A DNA stretch of 64,000 bases from Rhizobium sp. RM (GCF_013390595.1 NZ_JACAWV010000007.1:62001-126000); one strand, 5' to 3'. Counted from the first letter of the stretch, positions 27,811 to 36,785 are shown. The notes: generated from the letters alone by a model not told the origin. Program-made: numbers and translations.

Positions 27811-29010
27811 ATGAAGACCGCAGACCCAGAACTGATGCGCGCGATCAACAGGTTAAGCGTACTGGATACCATCCGCCGCCACGGCCCGATCTCACGGGTG
27901 GAGATCAGCGAACGGACCCAACTCTCCACGACAACCGTTTCCGCCATCACCGCATCTTTGCTCGACGACGGTCTTATTTTGACGCGCCACATCGGTGACA
28001 TTCGCGCTGAAAGTGCACGGGGACGACCACGCGTCATGCTTGAACTCAATCCGGATGCAGCGAGGGTCGTTGGTGCTAAAATCGCGGCTAACCGGATGGT
28101 CTTTGTCGTCACCGATTTCTGCGGAAACGTCCTTTCCACCCTTTCCCTGCCAATCCGCGTCGATCGCCAACCGATCGGCGTCATTGCAGATCTTGTAGAG
28201 GATGGGGTAAGGCGCTGTGTACTTGATGCTGGCCTTTCGCTGGAAGACGTGGATATGGTTTGCCTTGGATTGCCCGGCGTCATCGAACACCGGACAGGCA
28301 AGATCCGCAGCAGCCCGATCCTGCGGGAGGTCAACGTCGATTTCGCCGAAGCGATGACGGCCCGACTGACGACCGCCACGATCATTGAAAGCGATGCCCA
28401 CGCGATAACGCTTGCCCATCATTGGTTCGGGCACGCCCGCGAGCTTGAAGACATGGTTTTGATTTCGCTTGAGCAAACGCTCGGACTAGGCGTGCTACAC
28501 CAGAACCAGCTTTTTCGAGGCGCAGGCGGTTTAAGCCATAATCTCGGAGATCTCGTTATTCATCTCGCCAGTGAAGGCGCTGTGCGCCTTGCGAGCCAGG
28601 CAGGCGAGACAGCCATTCTCGGCTCACGTCCCGTCGACAGTCGCTTTGCTGAAGCAATTCGCATCGGACGCGGTATGCAACACGCTCACGCATTGATCGA
28701 AGCGGAAGATGACGGGTTGATCTCGGCAGCGCAACGCGCAGGCGAAGCCATAGGGTTGACACTCGCCAATATCGTTACGCTCTTTGCTCCGCCGCGCGTC
28801 ATCATAACCGGGTCGAGCCTTGAACTGGGAGAACCCTTCATTGCCGCCATTCGCGACAGCTACACTGCCGCGGTCCCGCCGTCTCTGGCTGGCGTTGCGG
28901 AACTCGTCTTCGATCTTTCAAGCGACGAACTGTGGGCACAGGGGGCGGCGGCTGTCGCACTCTATGAGCTTTACGAATCGCCGTGGAATACAACAGGGCC
29001 GGCTCTTTAG
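27811..29010 (+). CDS. ROK-family transcriptional repressor (NagC/XylR type)
   Basis: A 399-aa protein with an N-terminal winged helix (about 10-70; RHGPISRVEISERTQLSTTTVSAITASLLDDGLI) fused to a ROK sugar-kinase-like domain. The second lobe shows VCLGLPGVIEHRTGKI and IVTLFAPPRVIITGSS. The region where most ROK proteins carry the CxCGxxGC zinc site reads GGLSHNLGDLVIHLASEGAVRLASQAGETAIL and has no cysteines, so zinc binding appears lost. ATG 27811 has GCAGGA upstream; the longer ORF begins inside the promoter. It probably represses both divergent operons until a glycoside or its derivative binds. Confidence 0.88.
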   Translation: MKTADPELMRAINRLSVLDTIRRHGPISRVEISERTQLSTTTVSAITASLLDDGLILTRHIGDIRAESARGRPRVMLELNPDAARVVGAKIAANRMVFVVTDFCGNVLSTLSLPIRVDRQPIGVIADLVEDGVRRCVLDAGLSLEDVDMVCLGLPGVIEHRTGKIRSSPILREVNVDFAEAMTARLTTATIIESDAHAITLAHHWFGHARELEDMVLISLEQTLGLGVLHQNQLFRGAGGLSHNLGDLVIHLASEGAVRLASQAGETAILGSRPVDSRFAEAIRIGRGMQHAHALIEAEDDGLISAAQRAGEAIGLTLANIVTLFAPPRVIITGSSLELGEPFIAAIRDSYTAAVPPSLAGVAELVFDLSSDELWAQGAAAVALYELYESPWNTTGPAL

Positions 29011-29046
29011 CAGCGTCCCCAATTCTGATTTACGGGAGGAAATCAT

Positions 29047-30147
29047 ATGAAACGTGTAGGTATCGGCATCGTCGGCTGTGGCAACATCTCAAGTGCCTAT
29101 CTGAAGGCTATGGCGTCGTTTCCCATTTTGGACATTCGCGGTCTTGCTGACATGAATGCGGACGCGGCCAAGGCACGCGCAGAGGAATTTGGTCTTAAAG
29201 CGCGCTCAATCGATGAGCTTTTTGCCGATCCCGAAATAGAGATTATCGTCAACCTCACAATCCCAAAAGCGCATGTCGAGGTCGGATTGCGCGCGCTCGA
29301 TGCAGGCAAGCACACCTATTCTGAAAAACCTCTCGGGATCAATTTCGCCGAAGGCAAGCGCCTGGCGGACGCCGCAAAAGCAAAGAAGCTGCGTATCGGT
29401 TCAGCACCCGACACATTTCTCGGAGGCGGACACCAGACCGCTCGCCGGCTCGTTGATGAGGGTGTCCTTGGTATACCGGTTGGCGGGACGGCCAACTTCA
29501 TGTGCCCGGGACACGAGCGCTGGCACCCAAACCCTGGCTTTTATTACGAGGTCGGCGGCGGTCCAATGCTTGACATGGGCCCTTACTACATCACCGATTT
29601 GGTCAATCTCCTCGGCCCGGTATCAAAGGTTGCAGGGTTTGCTACGACACCAAGAAGAGAGCGCCTTATCACCAGCCAGCCCAAGAACGGCGAAAAGATC
29701 CCTGTCCACGTGGCAACGCATGTGGCGGGCGTACTGGCATTTGAAAGCGGGGCAGTCGTTCAGGTCGGCATGAGCTTTGATGTCGCCGGTCACAAACACG
29801 TACCACTCGAAATCTACGGCACGGAAGGAACCCTTATTGTACCCGACCCAAACCATTTTGGTGGCGAGGTGCAATTGCTGAAAAAAGGTGGCGCGTTCGA
29901 AACACAGGATCTCTCCTCGCCCTATGCAGACGGAAATTACCGCTCTATCGGCGTGGCAGATATGGCCTACGCCATCCGCGACGGCCGTCAACATCGTGCC
30001 AATGGCGATCTTGCGCTTCATGTCCTGGAAGTCATGGAGGCTTTCCAGACCGCGTCTGATACCGGCAATACCGTATCCATCACCACCGGTGTGGAGCGAC
30101 CTGCCCCACTCGACATCTCGCTGGTCGACGGCCAGCTCGGTAAATAA
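29047..30147 (+). CDS. Gfo/Idh/MocA family oxidoreductase (ThuB-like)
   Basis: A 366-aa NAD(P)-dependent dehydrogenase. The Rossmann fingerprint IGIVGCGNISSAYLKAM is at residues 6-22, the catalytic Lys lies in YSEKPLG (about residue 99), and the substrate domain has GGGPMLDMGPYYITDLVNLLGP. Its direct partner downstream is a ThuA-like protein, as in the rhizobial thuAB genes where ThuB forms 3-keto derivatives of trehalose, maltitol and sucrose isomers. The same role is proposed here (inference from context). A very strong GGGAGGAAA precedes the ATG, and the gene starts 36 bases after the ROK gene. Confidence 0.85.
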   Translation: MKRVGIGIVGCGNISSAYLKAMASFPILDIRGLADMNADAAKARAEEFGLKARSIDELFADPEIEIIVNLTIPKAHVEVGLRALDAGKHTYSEKPLGINFAEGKRLADAAKAKKLRIGSAPDTFLGGGHQTARRLVDEGVLGIPVGGTANFMCPGHERWHPNPGFYYEVGGGPMLDMGPYYITDLVNLLGPVSKVAGFATTPRRERLITSQPKNGEKIPVHVATHVAGVLAFESGAVVQVGMSFDVAGHKHVPLEIYGTEGTLIVPDPNHFGGEVQLLKKGGAFETQDLSSPYADGNYRSIGVADMAYAIRDGRQHRANGDLALHVLEVMEAFQTASDTGNTVSITTGVERPAPLDISLVDGQLGK

Positions 30148-30164
30148 TCCTGAGGAGGAATTAA

Positions 30165-30806
30165 ATGCGTGAAGCACTGATTGTATGGGGCGGCTGGAGC
30201 GGCCATGAGCCGCAAGAATGCGCAGCGATCGTCAAGGATATTCTGGAGGAAGACGGTTTCAAGGTCTATGTGGAGCACAGCACGGAGGCATTTGCCGATC
30301 CGTCGGTCCATGATCTCAGCCTCGTGGTGCCCATCGTCACCATGTCCAAGATCGAAAAGGAAGAGATCAAGAACCTGACGGCAGCGGTCGAAAACGGTGT
30401 AGGCATCGCCGGTTTCCATGGCGGCGCCGGCGACAGCTTTCGCGAGTGCGTCGAATACCAGTTTATGATCGGCGGACAGTGGGTGGCACACCCCGGCAAC
30501 ATCATCGACTACAAGATCAACATTACCCGCCCCGATGATCCTTTGATGGAGGGGATCTCCGATTTCCCCTACACATCAGAGCAGTATTACATGCACGTAG
30601 ATCCCTCCAACGAGGTTCTTGCGACAACCACATTTACTGGAGACCATGCCTGGTGGATTGACGGCGTGGTTATGCCTGTTGTCTGGAAACGCAAATACGG
30701 CAAGGGCCGAGTTTTCTACTCAGCACTTGGTCATCAAGCCAAGGAGTTTGGCGTCCCCGAGATGAAGACCATGTTTCGGCGGGGCGCAAACTGGGCAGCA
30801 AGATAA
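30165..30806 (+). CDS. ThuA-like protein (trehalose utilization family)
   Basis: A 213-aa protein of the ThuA / class-I-glutamine-amidotransferase-like fold. Recognisable parts are the N-terminal ALIVWGGWSGHEPQEC, the strand-turn GVGIAGFHGGAGDSFRE where the glutaminase nucleophile elbow would be, EQYYMHVDPSNEVLATT, PVVWKRKYGKGRVFYSALGH and the closing MFRRGANWAAR. No catalytic Cys is present at the elbow, as usual for ThuA proteins. In thu operons ThuA acts on the 3-keto-disaccharide made by ThuB; here it follows a ThuB-like gene by 17 bases with GAGGAGG ahead of its ATG. Exact reaction unknown. Confidence 0.88.
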   Translation: MREALIVWGGWSGHEPQECAAIVKDILEEDGFKVYVEHSTEAFADPSVHDLSLVVPIVTMSKIEKEEIKNLTAAVENGVGIAGFHGGAGDSFRECVEYQFMIGGQWVAHPGNIIDYKINITRPDDPLMEGISDFPYTSEQYYMHVDPSNEVLATTTFTGDHAWWIDGVVMPVVWKRKYGKGRVFYSALGHQAKEFGVPEMKTMFRRGANWAAR

Positions 30807-30829
30807 GTGCCCCATTAAAGTCAAATGCG

Positions 30830-30853
30830 TCATGCCGGTTAATCCCGGCATGA
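30830..30853. terminator. Perfect inverted repeat between convergent genes
   Basis: TCATGCCGG (30830-30838) and CCGGCATGA (30845-30853) form a 9-bp perfect stem between the convergent ThuA-like and amidase genes. No T-run follows in either direction, so it is a probable transcript-end hairpin rather than a textbook terminator. Confidence 0.5.
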
Positions 30854-30862
30854 CCATCGACG

Positions 30863-32224
30863 TCATCCGCGAATTGTTTCTTCTGCAGCAAGCGCGATAG
30901 CTAGAAGATGCTCATCCTTACCCAAAAGCGCCGAGAGCATTAGCCCTACCGGCATATCCGCGTCCCCCCTTCCGCATGGGATCGAAACTCCGCACCAGTC
31001 AAAGAAATTTCCGATTTGGGTATTGCGTAGCGTCTTTCCGTTCATGGCGAAAAACGCGTCGTCATCGGCCAGAAGCGGTTCTATTTTCGGGGCGACATGC
31101 GGCAGTGTCGGCGAAACAAGCAATTCATCCTCGCCCACCAGCTTTGAAAACTCGGCAATCATCTGCTCACGGGCATCGTTGATCGCAATGTAGTCCGGCA
31201 TGGAGATGTTGGCTCCAAGCCGTGTTCTGGCGACCACACGCGGATCCATTCCTTCGGCTTCAGCGCCTTCCAATCTAGCCTTGTGCAATGCGAATGCCTC
31301 GGCGGTTACAAGTGCGCCCTTGTCCTTGATCAGATCGAAGAGTGCCGTGAAGGAAGGAAACGATTGCCGCCGGACCCTGACGCCTTTTCGGGCCAGACGG
31401 TCGAGTGCGCCTTCAAAGGCATTCGCGACACCATCTTCTATGCCATCGAAAAAGACCGTCTCGGGCACGACAAAAGATAAATCATTGAGTGACGGCGGAC
31501 TGACCACATCAGGAGCGGCTTTTCCGCACATGGCAGCGTCGACCCAGATGGCATCCCTGACCGTATGGGTCAGCGGCCCGAGCGAATCGAGGCTTTTCGC
31601 CAGTGGAAAGACACCCCGCATGGAGTAACGACCGCGGCTTGCTTTGTAGCCGACCACACCATTGAATGCTGCCGGGATGCGAACAGAGCCGCCGGTATCC
31701 GTACCAATCGCCACGGGAACAAGTCCGGCACCGACGGCAGCGCCCGCTCCCGAGGAAGATCCACCAGGCAATCGATGACCATCCTTCGACGCTGAATTGC
31801 GCGGTGTCCCGTAGTGCGGGTTAATTCCTAGTCCGGAGAACGCAAATTCACTCATATTGGTTCGTCCGACGCAGACCATACCTGCCTGCTGCAGCGCCGT
31901 GACCACATCTGCGTCGCGCTCTGCAGCTACGTTTTGTGCTAGCACCGTCGACCCGGCCGTCGTTGCTCTTCCCTCGAGGTCGAAAAGGTCTTTCCACGCG
32001 ACCGGGATGCCGTCGAGCAACCCCATGCTTCGTCCCTCGCGGATGCGGCGTGAAGCAGCCTCCGCTTCCTGCTTAGCTCTTTTTTCGGTCAGATCGATAA
32101 AAATCGATTTGTCGTCAAACGAGCCGATCGCGTCCAGTGTTTGCTCGATGAGCTCCTGAGGATCGAGCGCACCAGACTGGATCAGGGCGGAGAGTTGCGA
32201 GACGTTTTTGCCGGTATGGCTCAT
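30863..32224 (-). CDS. Amidase signature family hydrolase
   Basis: A 453-aa serine hydrolase cleaving amides, related to GatA, indoleacetamide hydrolase and malonamidase. The Ser-cisSer-Lys triad is visible: Lys78 in VAWKDLFD, the cis-Ser in the glycine/serine loop PGGSSSGAG (about 153-161), and the nucleophile Ser180 in GTDTGGSVRIPA. Length and motif spacing are normal, so it should be active. The ORF could begin at 32311 or 32248, but ATG 32224 has GAGGAA about 7 bases upstream. It is a single gene convergent with the thu-like operon, and its substrate cannot be deduced from neighbours. Confidence 0.88.
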   Translation of the reverse strand: MSHTGKNVSQLSALIQSGALDPQELIEQTLDAIGSFDDKSIFIDLTEKRAKQEAEAASRRIREGRSMGLLDGIPVAWKDLFDLEGRATTAGSTVLAQNVAAERDADVVTALQQAGMVCVGRTNMSEFAFSGLGINPHYGTPRNSASKDGHRLPGGSSSGAGAAVGAGLVPVAIGTDTGGSVRIPAAFNGVVGYKASRGRYSMRGVFPLAKSLDSLGPLTHTVRDAIWVDAAMCGKAAPDVVSPPSLNDLSFVVPETVFFDGIEDGVANAFEGALDRLARKGVRVRRQSFPSFTALFDLIKDKGALVTAEAFALHKARLEGAEAEGMDPRVVARTRLGANISMPDYIAINDAREQMIAEFSKLVGEDELLVSPTLPHVAPKIEPLLADDDAFFAMNGKTLRNTQIGNFFDWCGVSIPCGRGDADMPVGLMLSALLGKDEHLLAIALAAEETIRG

Positions 32225-32517
32225 TTTGAATTCCTCGATAAACGACATGCCGGGAGCACCTTGCCGGTTCTGATCACCTTGGCAAGGCCACGGTCTTGCC
32301 CCGGAGAACAAATTCGAAGGCTCCAGTGACAGAGCTCACTAGGTCATGCGCGCCGGCGCTGAATTATTTTCAGCTTACAAGCGGGGATCGTAAAAAGATG
32401 GGCTAATTCTTAATCACATCTAAACTTTGTTGAATTAATTAGCAGGCAGCATTCCAATACATATTTTATGAATTTTCATGACACGCAATCAGGCCACGCG
32501 ACGGGGGAATATCGCGA
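32225..32517. other. Intergenic region between divergent amidase and GGDEF-EAL genes
   Basis: 293 bases, AT-rich in its second half (32390-32480). It must carry two promoters, but I see no well-matched -35/-10 pair, no long inverted repeat and no credible small ORF. The only obvious landmark is the GGGGGAA Shine-Dalgarno before 32518. Confidence 0.5.
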
Positions 32518-34833
32518 ATGGACGAGCCTGCCTATTGGCATAGGGATAGACAGAAACAGCACGGGCTAAACCCGGACTCGGCGAAAACGCCGAGGCGTTC
32601 CCGTCTGCCCGGTCGCCGCTCGCTCGTCAACAAGATTACGTTTATTTTCCTGGCTGGTGTCGTCTTCTCGTACAGTGTCGGTGCGCTGGTTGGCTGGTAC
32701 ATGTTTGTTGCTGCAGCGGGCGAACAATGGCTAAGTCAAGCGCGTTTGAACTCCCAGATTGCCAGTGCGACACTACGCAGCGTCTACACTTATGTGAGCG
32801 TCAACGCCGATCCGGACGGGCAGGTCAACGGCATTTTGACATCCCAGCCAATCGGCGATGACGAATCCATCCTGGTCACCGGGTTTGATCCGAGCGATGT
32901 ACTGGCCCTTATCAGCGCCCAGACAAAGAAGCCGGCATGGCTTTTCCGCTTCGACGCCGAAGATGCCAGTTTCAAACAAATTGCTGCTGCCTACGACGAC
33001 AACAATCAGGAGGATGAACGTAAACTGATTGCGCGCCCGACACTTGCCGACAGCGCAGCACGTGGCGAGTTTGCGGCAGATTTTGCGACCATAGGCGACG
33101 CCGATCACTACATTGGCCTGTTGCCCATCATAAACAATACCACAAGGCAACCGATCGGCGCGGTTGCCGTCAGTATCGGTGGTGCCGAAGAACTCTACGG
33201 GGCGCAACGAAAGCTTTTCTATAACTCTCTGATAGCACTGGTTGCCGTCCTGCTCGTGACGGGAATTCTGGTCGCCGTGATGGCCCGTCGCGTTTTAAAA
33301 CCCGTACCTGTGCTCGTTCAGGCGACGCTGCAAATCGCTCGCGAGAAAACCGACATGGTAACGCCGTTCCAGGATCGCCGTGACGAGATCGGCGATATGG
33401 CGGTCGCCATCGAGACGCTTCGCGAGGCCGTCGTGGAGCGCAGTCATCTCAGACAAATCCGCGACATGGCCCAACAGATGGAACACATGGCGCATCATGA
33501 CGCGCTGACAGGCCTCCCCAATCGTGTCCTTCTGATGAAAACCCTTGATGCATGCCTTGATCAACTTGCCGCGACAGGCACCCGCGTAAACGTGATGCTT
33601 CTTGATCTGGATCGCTTCAAAGCGGTCAATGACACATTTGGGCATGCATCCGGGGACGCTTTGCTAGTGGCGGTAGCAGCACGAATTTCCCCAGTTCTCG
33701 GCCCAAATGACATGGTCAGCAGGCTGGGCGGAGACGAGTTCGCAATCATTCAGGCTGTCGATAAAGATCAAGAGAAAGAAGGCCAAGCGCTGGCAAGGCG
33801 GGTGGTAGAAGCCGTCTCTCAGAACTTCAGCCTCGGCAGTACAACTGTGAGCATTGACACGAGCATCGGCATTGCCTGCGCGCCGGATCACGGCACATCA
33901 TCCAGCCAGCTTCTGCAGCACGCTGACCTTGGTCTTTATCGTGCAAAGTCTATGGGATGCGGTCTATTTGTCTTTTACGAGCCGGGCATGGACATGGCGA
34001 CGCAAGACAAACATGCGCTTGAGATAGACATGAAGGCGGCGCTGCAAAACCACGAATTCGAGCTCCATTACCAGCCGATCATCGACCTGAAAACAGGCCG
34101 GATCGCGGCTTACGAGGCACTTGCAAGGTGGCGCCATAACACGCTCGGCGTCATTTCTCCGGAGCGCTTCATCGCTCTCGCAGAAGAAAGCAACTTCATC
34201 AAACCATTGGGTGAATGGGTCATATCGCAGGCCTGCCGCGATGCCATGGCCTGGCCGCAGGATATCCGTCTCGCCGTCAACCTCTCGGCCGTACAGTTGT
34301 CCCACGACGATATAGTCGAGATTGTCGACAGTGCCCTCGCCAAATCGGGCCTGCCAGCAGCGCGACTTGAACTCGAGGTCACTGAGACGGCCATGCTGGA
34401 AAAAGACAGCGGCGTCAGGGCCCTCAAGCGGTTGAAAGACCGCGGCGTGCGCCTCGCTCTTGATGATTTTGGAACGGGCTACGCGGGCTTGAGCAGTCTC
34501 ACACACATAGCCTTCGACAAAATCAAGATCGATCGCGAGTTCGTCTCCGGACTTCCTGGCAATCCAATGTGCTCAGCAATCGTTCGCACCATAACGGATA
34601 TGGCTGAACAGATCGGCCTCGAAGTAACAGCCGAAGGGGTCGAAACCGAGGCACAGGTCGAAGCACTCAGGCTCCTCCAATGCGACGAGGCGCAGGGATA
34701 TTATTTTGCCGAACCTGCTCCACTTGCCGAAATTACAAAGAACCGGACTGCAGACACTTTGCCCTCGCTGGCGCATCGGCACATCGATCCGTCGCCGGAG
34801 AGGGAATATGAAATTTCAGCACAAGCAATTTGA
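32518..34833 (+). CDS. Membrane-bound GGDEF-EAL cyclic-di-GMP protein
   Basis: A 771-aa protein with a TM helix near residues 40-62, a periplasmic sensor loop (about 63-235), a second TM helix (about 236-258), a HAMP region, then GGDEF and EAL domains. The GGDEF motif RLGGDEFAII is intact at residues 404-408, but the upstream I-site RxxD reads GPND, so product inhibition is probably absent. The EAL domain begins YEALARW (E533) and retains the catalytic set: VNLSAVQL, ELEVTET, LDDFGTGYAGLSSL, KIKIDREF, AEGVETE and the AQGYYF tail, so phosphodiesterase activity is likely. It may synthesise, degrade or switch c-di-GMP according to a periplasmic signal; two binding proteins follow directly. Confidence 0.9.
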   Translation: MDEPAYWHRDRQKQHGLNPDSAKTPRRSRLPGRRSLVNKITFIFLAGVVFSYSVGALVGWYMFVAAAGEQWLSQARLNSQIASATLRSVYTYVSVNADPDGQVNGILTSQPIGDDESILVTGFDPSDVLALISAQTKKPAWLFRFDAEDASFKQIAAAYDDNNQEDERKLIARPTLADSAARGEFAADFATIGDADHYIGLLPIINNTTRQPIGAVAVSIGGAEELYGAQRKLFYNSLIALVAVLLVTGILVAVMARRVLKPVPVLVQATLQIAREKTDMVTPFQDRRDEIGDMAVAIETLREAVVERSHLRQIRDMAQQMEHMAHHDALTGLPNRVLLMKTLDACLDQLAATGTRVNVMLLDLDRFKAVNDTFGHASGDALLVAVAARISPVLGPNDMVSRLGGDEFAIIQAVDKDQEKEGQALARRVVEAVSQNFSLGSTTVSIDTSIGIACAPDHGTSSSQLLQHADLGLYRAKSMGCGLFVFYEPGMDMATQDKHALEIDMKAALQNHEFELHYQPIIDLKTGRIAAYEALARWRHNTLGVISPERFIALAEESNFIKPLGEWVISQACRDAMAWPQDIRLAVNLSAVQLSHDDIVEIVDSALAKSGLPAARLELEVTETAMLEKDSGVRALKRLKDRGVRLALDDFGTGYAGLSSLTHIAFDKIKIDREFVSGLPGNPMCSAIVRTITDMAEQIGLEVTAEGVETEAQVEALRLLQCDEAQGYYFAEPAPLAEITKNRTADTLPSLAHRHIDPSPEREYEISAQAI

Positions 34834-34880
34834 AACTTGATCGAACGAAGCGCAATCGCGCTGAGCAAAAGGAAAATGAC

Positions 34881-35777
34881 ATGCGTTATTTCATGCCTTG
34901 CCTTTTCCTCCTGACGTCCTTGGCCCCCAACAACGTCTCGCATGCCGCTGATGACACAGGCACGCTGGAGCGAATTTCGCAATCCGGAAAGATCAGGATC
35001 GGCTATCGCGAAGCCGAGCCGCCATTCTCCTATCAATTGCCGGACGGAAAAATTGTCGGCTTCTCAACCGATCTTTGCCAAACGATCGCAGAGGACGTCC
35101 GAAAGAAACTCGGGCTCAACAAACTTGATATCGAATATGTCAAGGCAACGCCGGCGACACGGTTTATCCTCGTCAAATCCGGCCAAATCGACCTTGAGTG
35201 CGCTGCTACGACCAACAATGCAGAGCGCAGAAAAATGGTCGATTTTTCATACCCGAATTTTATGACCGCGACCCAGTTCCTCTCCCGGAGCGCCGATCAT
35301 CTTACAAAGATTTCGGATCTTGCCGGCCGTTCCGTCACGTCGGCTTCTGGAACCGTCAATATTGAGCAACTCAACGCAGTCAATCGGCAGAAAGGGCTCA
35401 ACATTTCAGTCATGCCAACCAAAACCAACGAGGAGTCCTTCGAGCTTGTTGCGTCCGGCAAGGCTTCGGCGTTTGTCATGGATGGCATTTTACTTGCAGC
35501 TCTCGCAGCAACGTCCGAAAATCCAGACCTCTACAGCCTATCCGAAGATACGCTGAGCGCACCTGAGCCCTACGGCTTGATGTTCAGACGCGATGACCCT
35601 GCATTCAAAGCAGCCGTGAACACGAGCTTGAGGAGGATATTCACCAGTAAGACAATCAACGATCTCTACACGAAATGGTTCACCTCTCCGATCCCCCCGA
35701 ACGGAATGAACCTGAAGCTCCCAATGACCAGCACTCTCAGGCAAGCCTACAACAATCCAAGCGAATATCAGGAATGA
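34881..35777 (+). CDS. Amino-acid-type periplasmic binding protein (GltI-like), orphan copy 1
   Basis: A 298-aa extracellular solute-binding protein of family 3. Residues 1-22 are a signal peptide (ending NNVSHA), and the mature protein follows the GltI glutamate/aspartate pattern: GKIRIGYREAEPPFSYQ, GFSTDLCQTIAEDVRKKLG, IDLECAATTNNAERRKMVDFS and YTKWFTSPIPPNGMNLKLPM. ATG 34881 with AAGGAAA upstream is used; the ORF start at 34830 overlaps the GGDEF-EAL gene. No permease or ATPase is nearby, and a paralogue follows. It may feed another transporter or act as a sensor ligand-binding partner for the membrane c-di-GMP protein (inference). Confidence 0.87.
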   Translation: MRYFMPCLFLLTSLAPNNVSHAADDTGTLERISQSGKIRIGYREAEPPFSYQLPDGKIVGFSTDLCQTIAEDVRKKLGLNKLDIEYVKATPATRFILVKSGQIDLECAATTNNAERRKMVDFSYPNFMTATQFLSRSADHLTKISDLAGRSVTSASGTVNIEQLNAVNRQKGLNISVMPTKTNEESFELVASGKASAFVMDGILLAALAATSENPDLYSLSEDTLSAPEPYGLMFRRDDPAFKAAVNTSLRRIFTSKTINDLYTKWFTSPIPPNGMNLKLPMTSTLRQAYNNPSEYQE

Positions 35778-35845
35778 TCGAGGCGGGACAAAACCGGTTG
35801 TCACTTAACTTCAATCTCGATGGATCACGTGTCTGGAGCCCCCTT

Positions 35846-36748
35846 ATGAAGCGTTCGGCATTGTGGGTTGCCTTAATCATCATCCCCACCACACCAGTCT
35901 TCGCATCTGACGGCGAAGCACAGCCCCCTACCCTCGATACGATAGCGCGAAACGGTGTCATTAAAATCGGTTACGGCGACAACAATATGCCGTTTTCCTA
36001 TCTCGCGGCGACCCCGAGCCCGATCGGTTACAGTATCGATCTTTGCCTCCTTGTGACTGAGGCAATCAGAGAAAAGCTCGGCCGCCCGGACATCAGGATC
36101 GAATTCGTTGAACGGACACCTAGTAACCGGGTCATGATGCTCAATAGCGGAGCGATCGACCTCGAATGTGTCGCCAGCACCAATACGGAAGAACGGCGTA
36201 AGGCCGTCTGGTTTTCTTACGGCATTTTCCTGACAGGAACCCGATATGTGGCGCTGAGCTCAAGCAACCTGCAGACGGTCGACGATCTCGCCGGGAGAAC
36301 CGTTTCAGTGACTACGGGGACAATCAATATCAGTCAATTGAATGCTTTGAACCGGCGCAAGAACATGAGCATCGCCGTCCTTCAGAACGACAGCACAAAG
36401 GGTGGCTTCGACATGGTGACAGAAGGTCGTGCGTCGGCCTTCATTATGGACGATATACTGTTGAGGTCATTCGTCGCAGAGACCGGAAAACCTGCCGACT
36501 ACACCATTTCAAGTGACTACCTTGCCCCTCCCCAACCATATGGATTGATGATGCGGCATGGTGACACTGACTTCAGAGATACAGTAAATGGCGCTCTGGC
36601 TAAAATCTATTCCAGTGGCGAGATCGACAAGATCTACGACAAATGGTTCAACGCACCGATCCCGCCCGACGGAATGAACCTTCGGCGTCCTCTGCCCGAC
36701 GATCTTGCAGCCACGTTCCGAAACCCGATTGATACGACCGTTGAATAA
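35846..36748 (+). CDS. Amino-acid-type periplasmic binding protein (GltI-like), orphan copy 2
   Basis: A 300-aa paralogue of the preceding protein: GVIKIGYGDNNMPFSYL, GYSIDLCLLVTEAIREKLG, IDLECVASTNTEERRKAVWFS, SVTTGTINISQLNALNRR and YDKWFNAPIPPDGMNLRRPL correspond block by block with copy 1, so the pair arose by tandem duplication. MKRSALWVALIII...VFA is a clear signal peptide, which together with GGAG 8 bases upstream selects ATG 35846; ATG 35774, overlapping the first gene's stop, would bury the signal peptide. No transporter subunits accompany it. Confidence 0.87.
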   Translation: MKRSALWVALIIIPTTPVFASDGEAQPPTLDTIARNGVIKIGYGDNNMPFSYLAATPSPIGYSIDLCLLVTEAIREKLGRPDIRIEFVERTPSNRVMMLNSGAIDLECVASTNTEERRKAVWFSYGIFLTGTRYVALSSSNLQTVDDLAGRTVSVTTGTINISQLNALNRRKNMSIAVLQNDSTKGGFDMVTEGRASAFIMDDILLRSFVAETGKPADYTISSDYLAPPQPYGLMMRHGDTDFRDTVNGALAKIYSSGEIDKIYDKWFNAPIPPDGMNLRRPLPDDLAATFRNPIDTTVE

Positions 36749-36751
36749 GGA

Positions 36752-36785
36752 GACGCCGCCGATTGATGAACCGACGGCGCTGTTT
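36752..36785 (+). terminator. Imperfect hairpin between convergent SBP and minE genes
   Basis: CGCCG-C-CG pairs with CG-A-CGGCG around a ten-base loop (about 36754-36779) and is followed by CTGTTTG, a poor U-tract. It is the only structure between the convergent genes. Confidence 0.4.

Noticed and set aside
35774-35845. Upstream ATG 35774 for the second binding protein
   Set aside because: It overlaps the previous stop as ATGA, but would place 24 residues before a clear signal peptide; ATG 35846 with GGAG is better.
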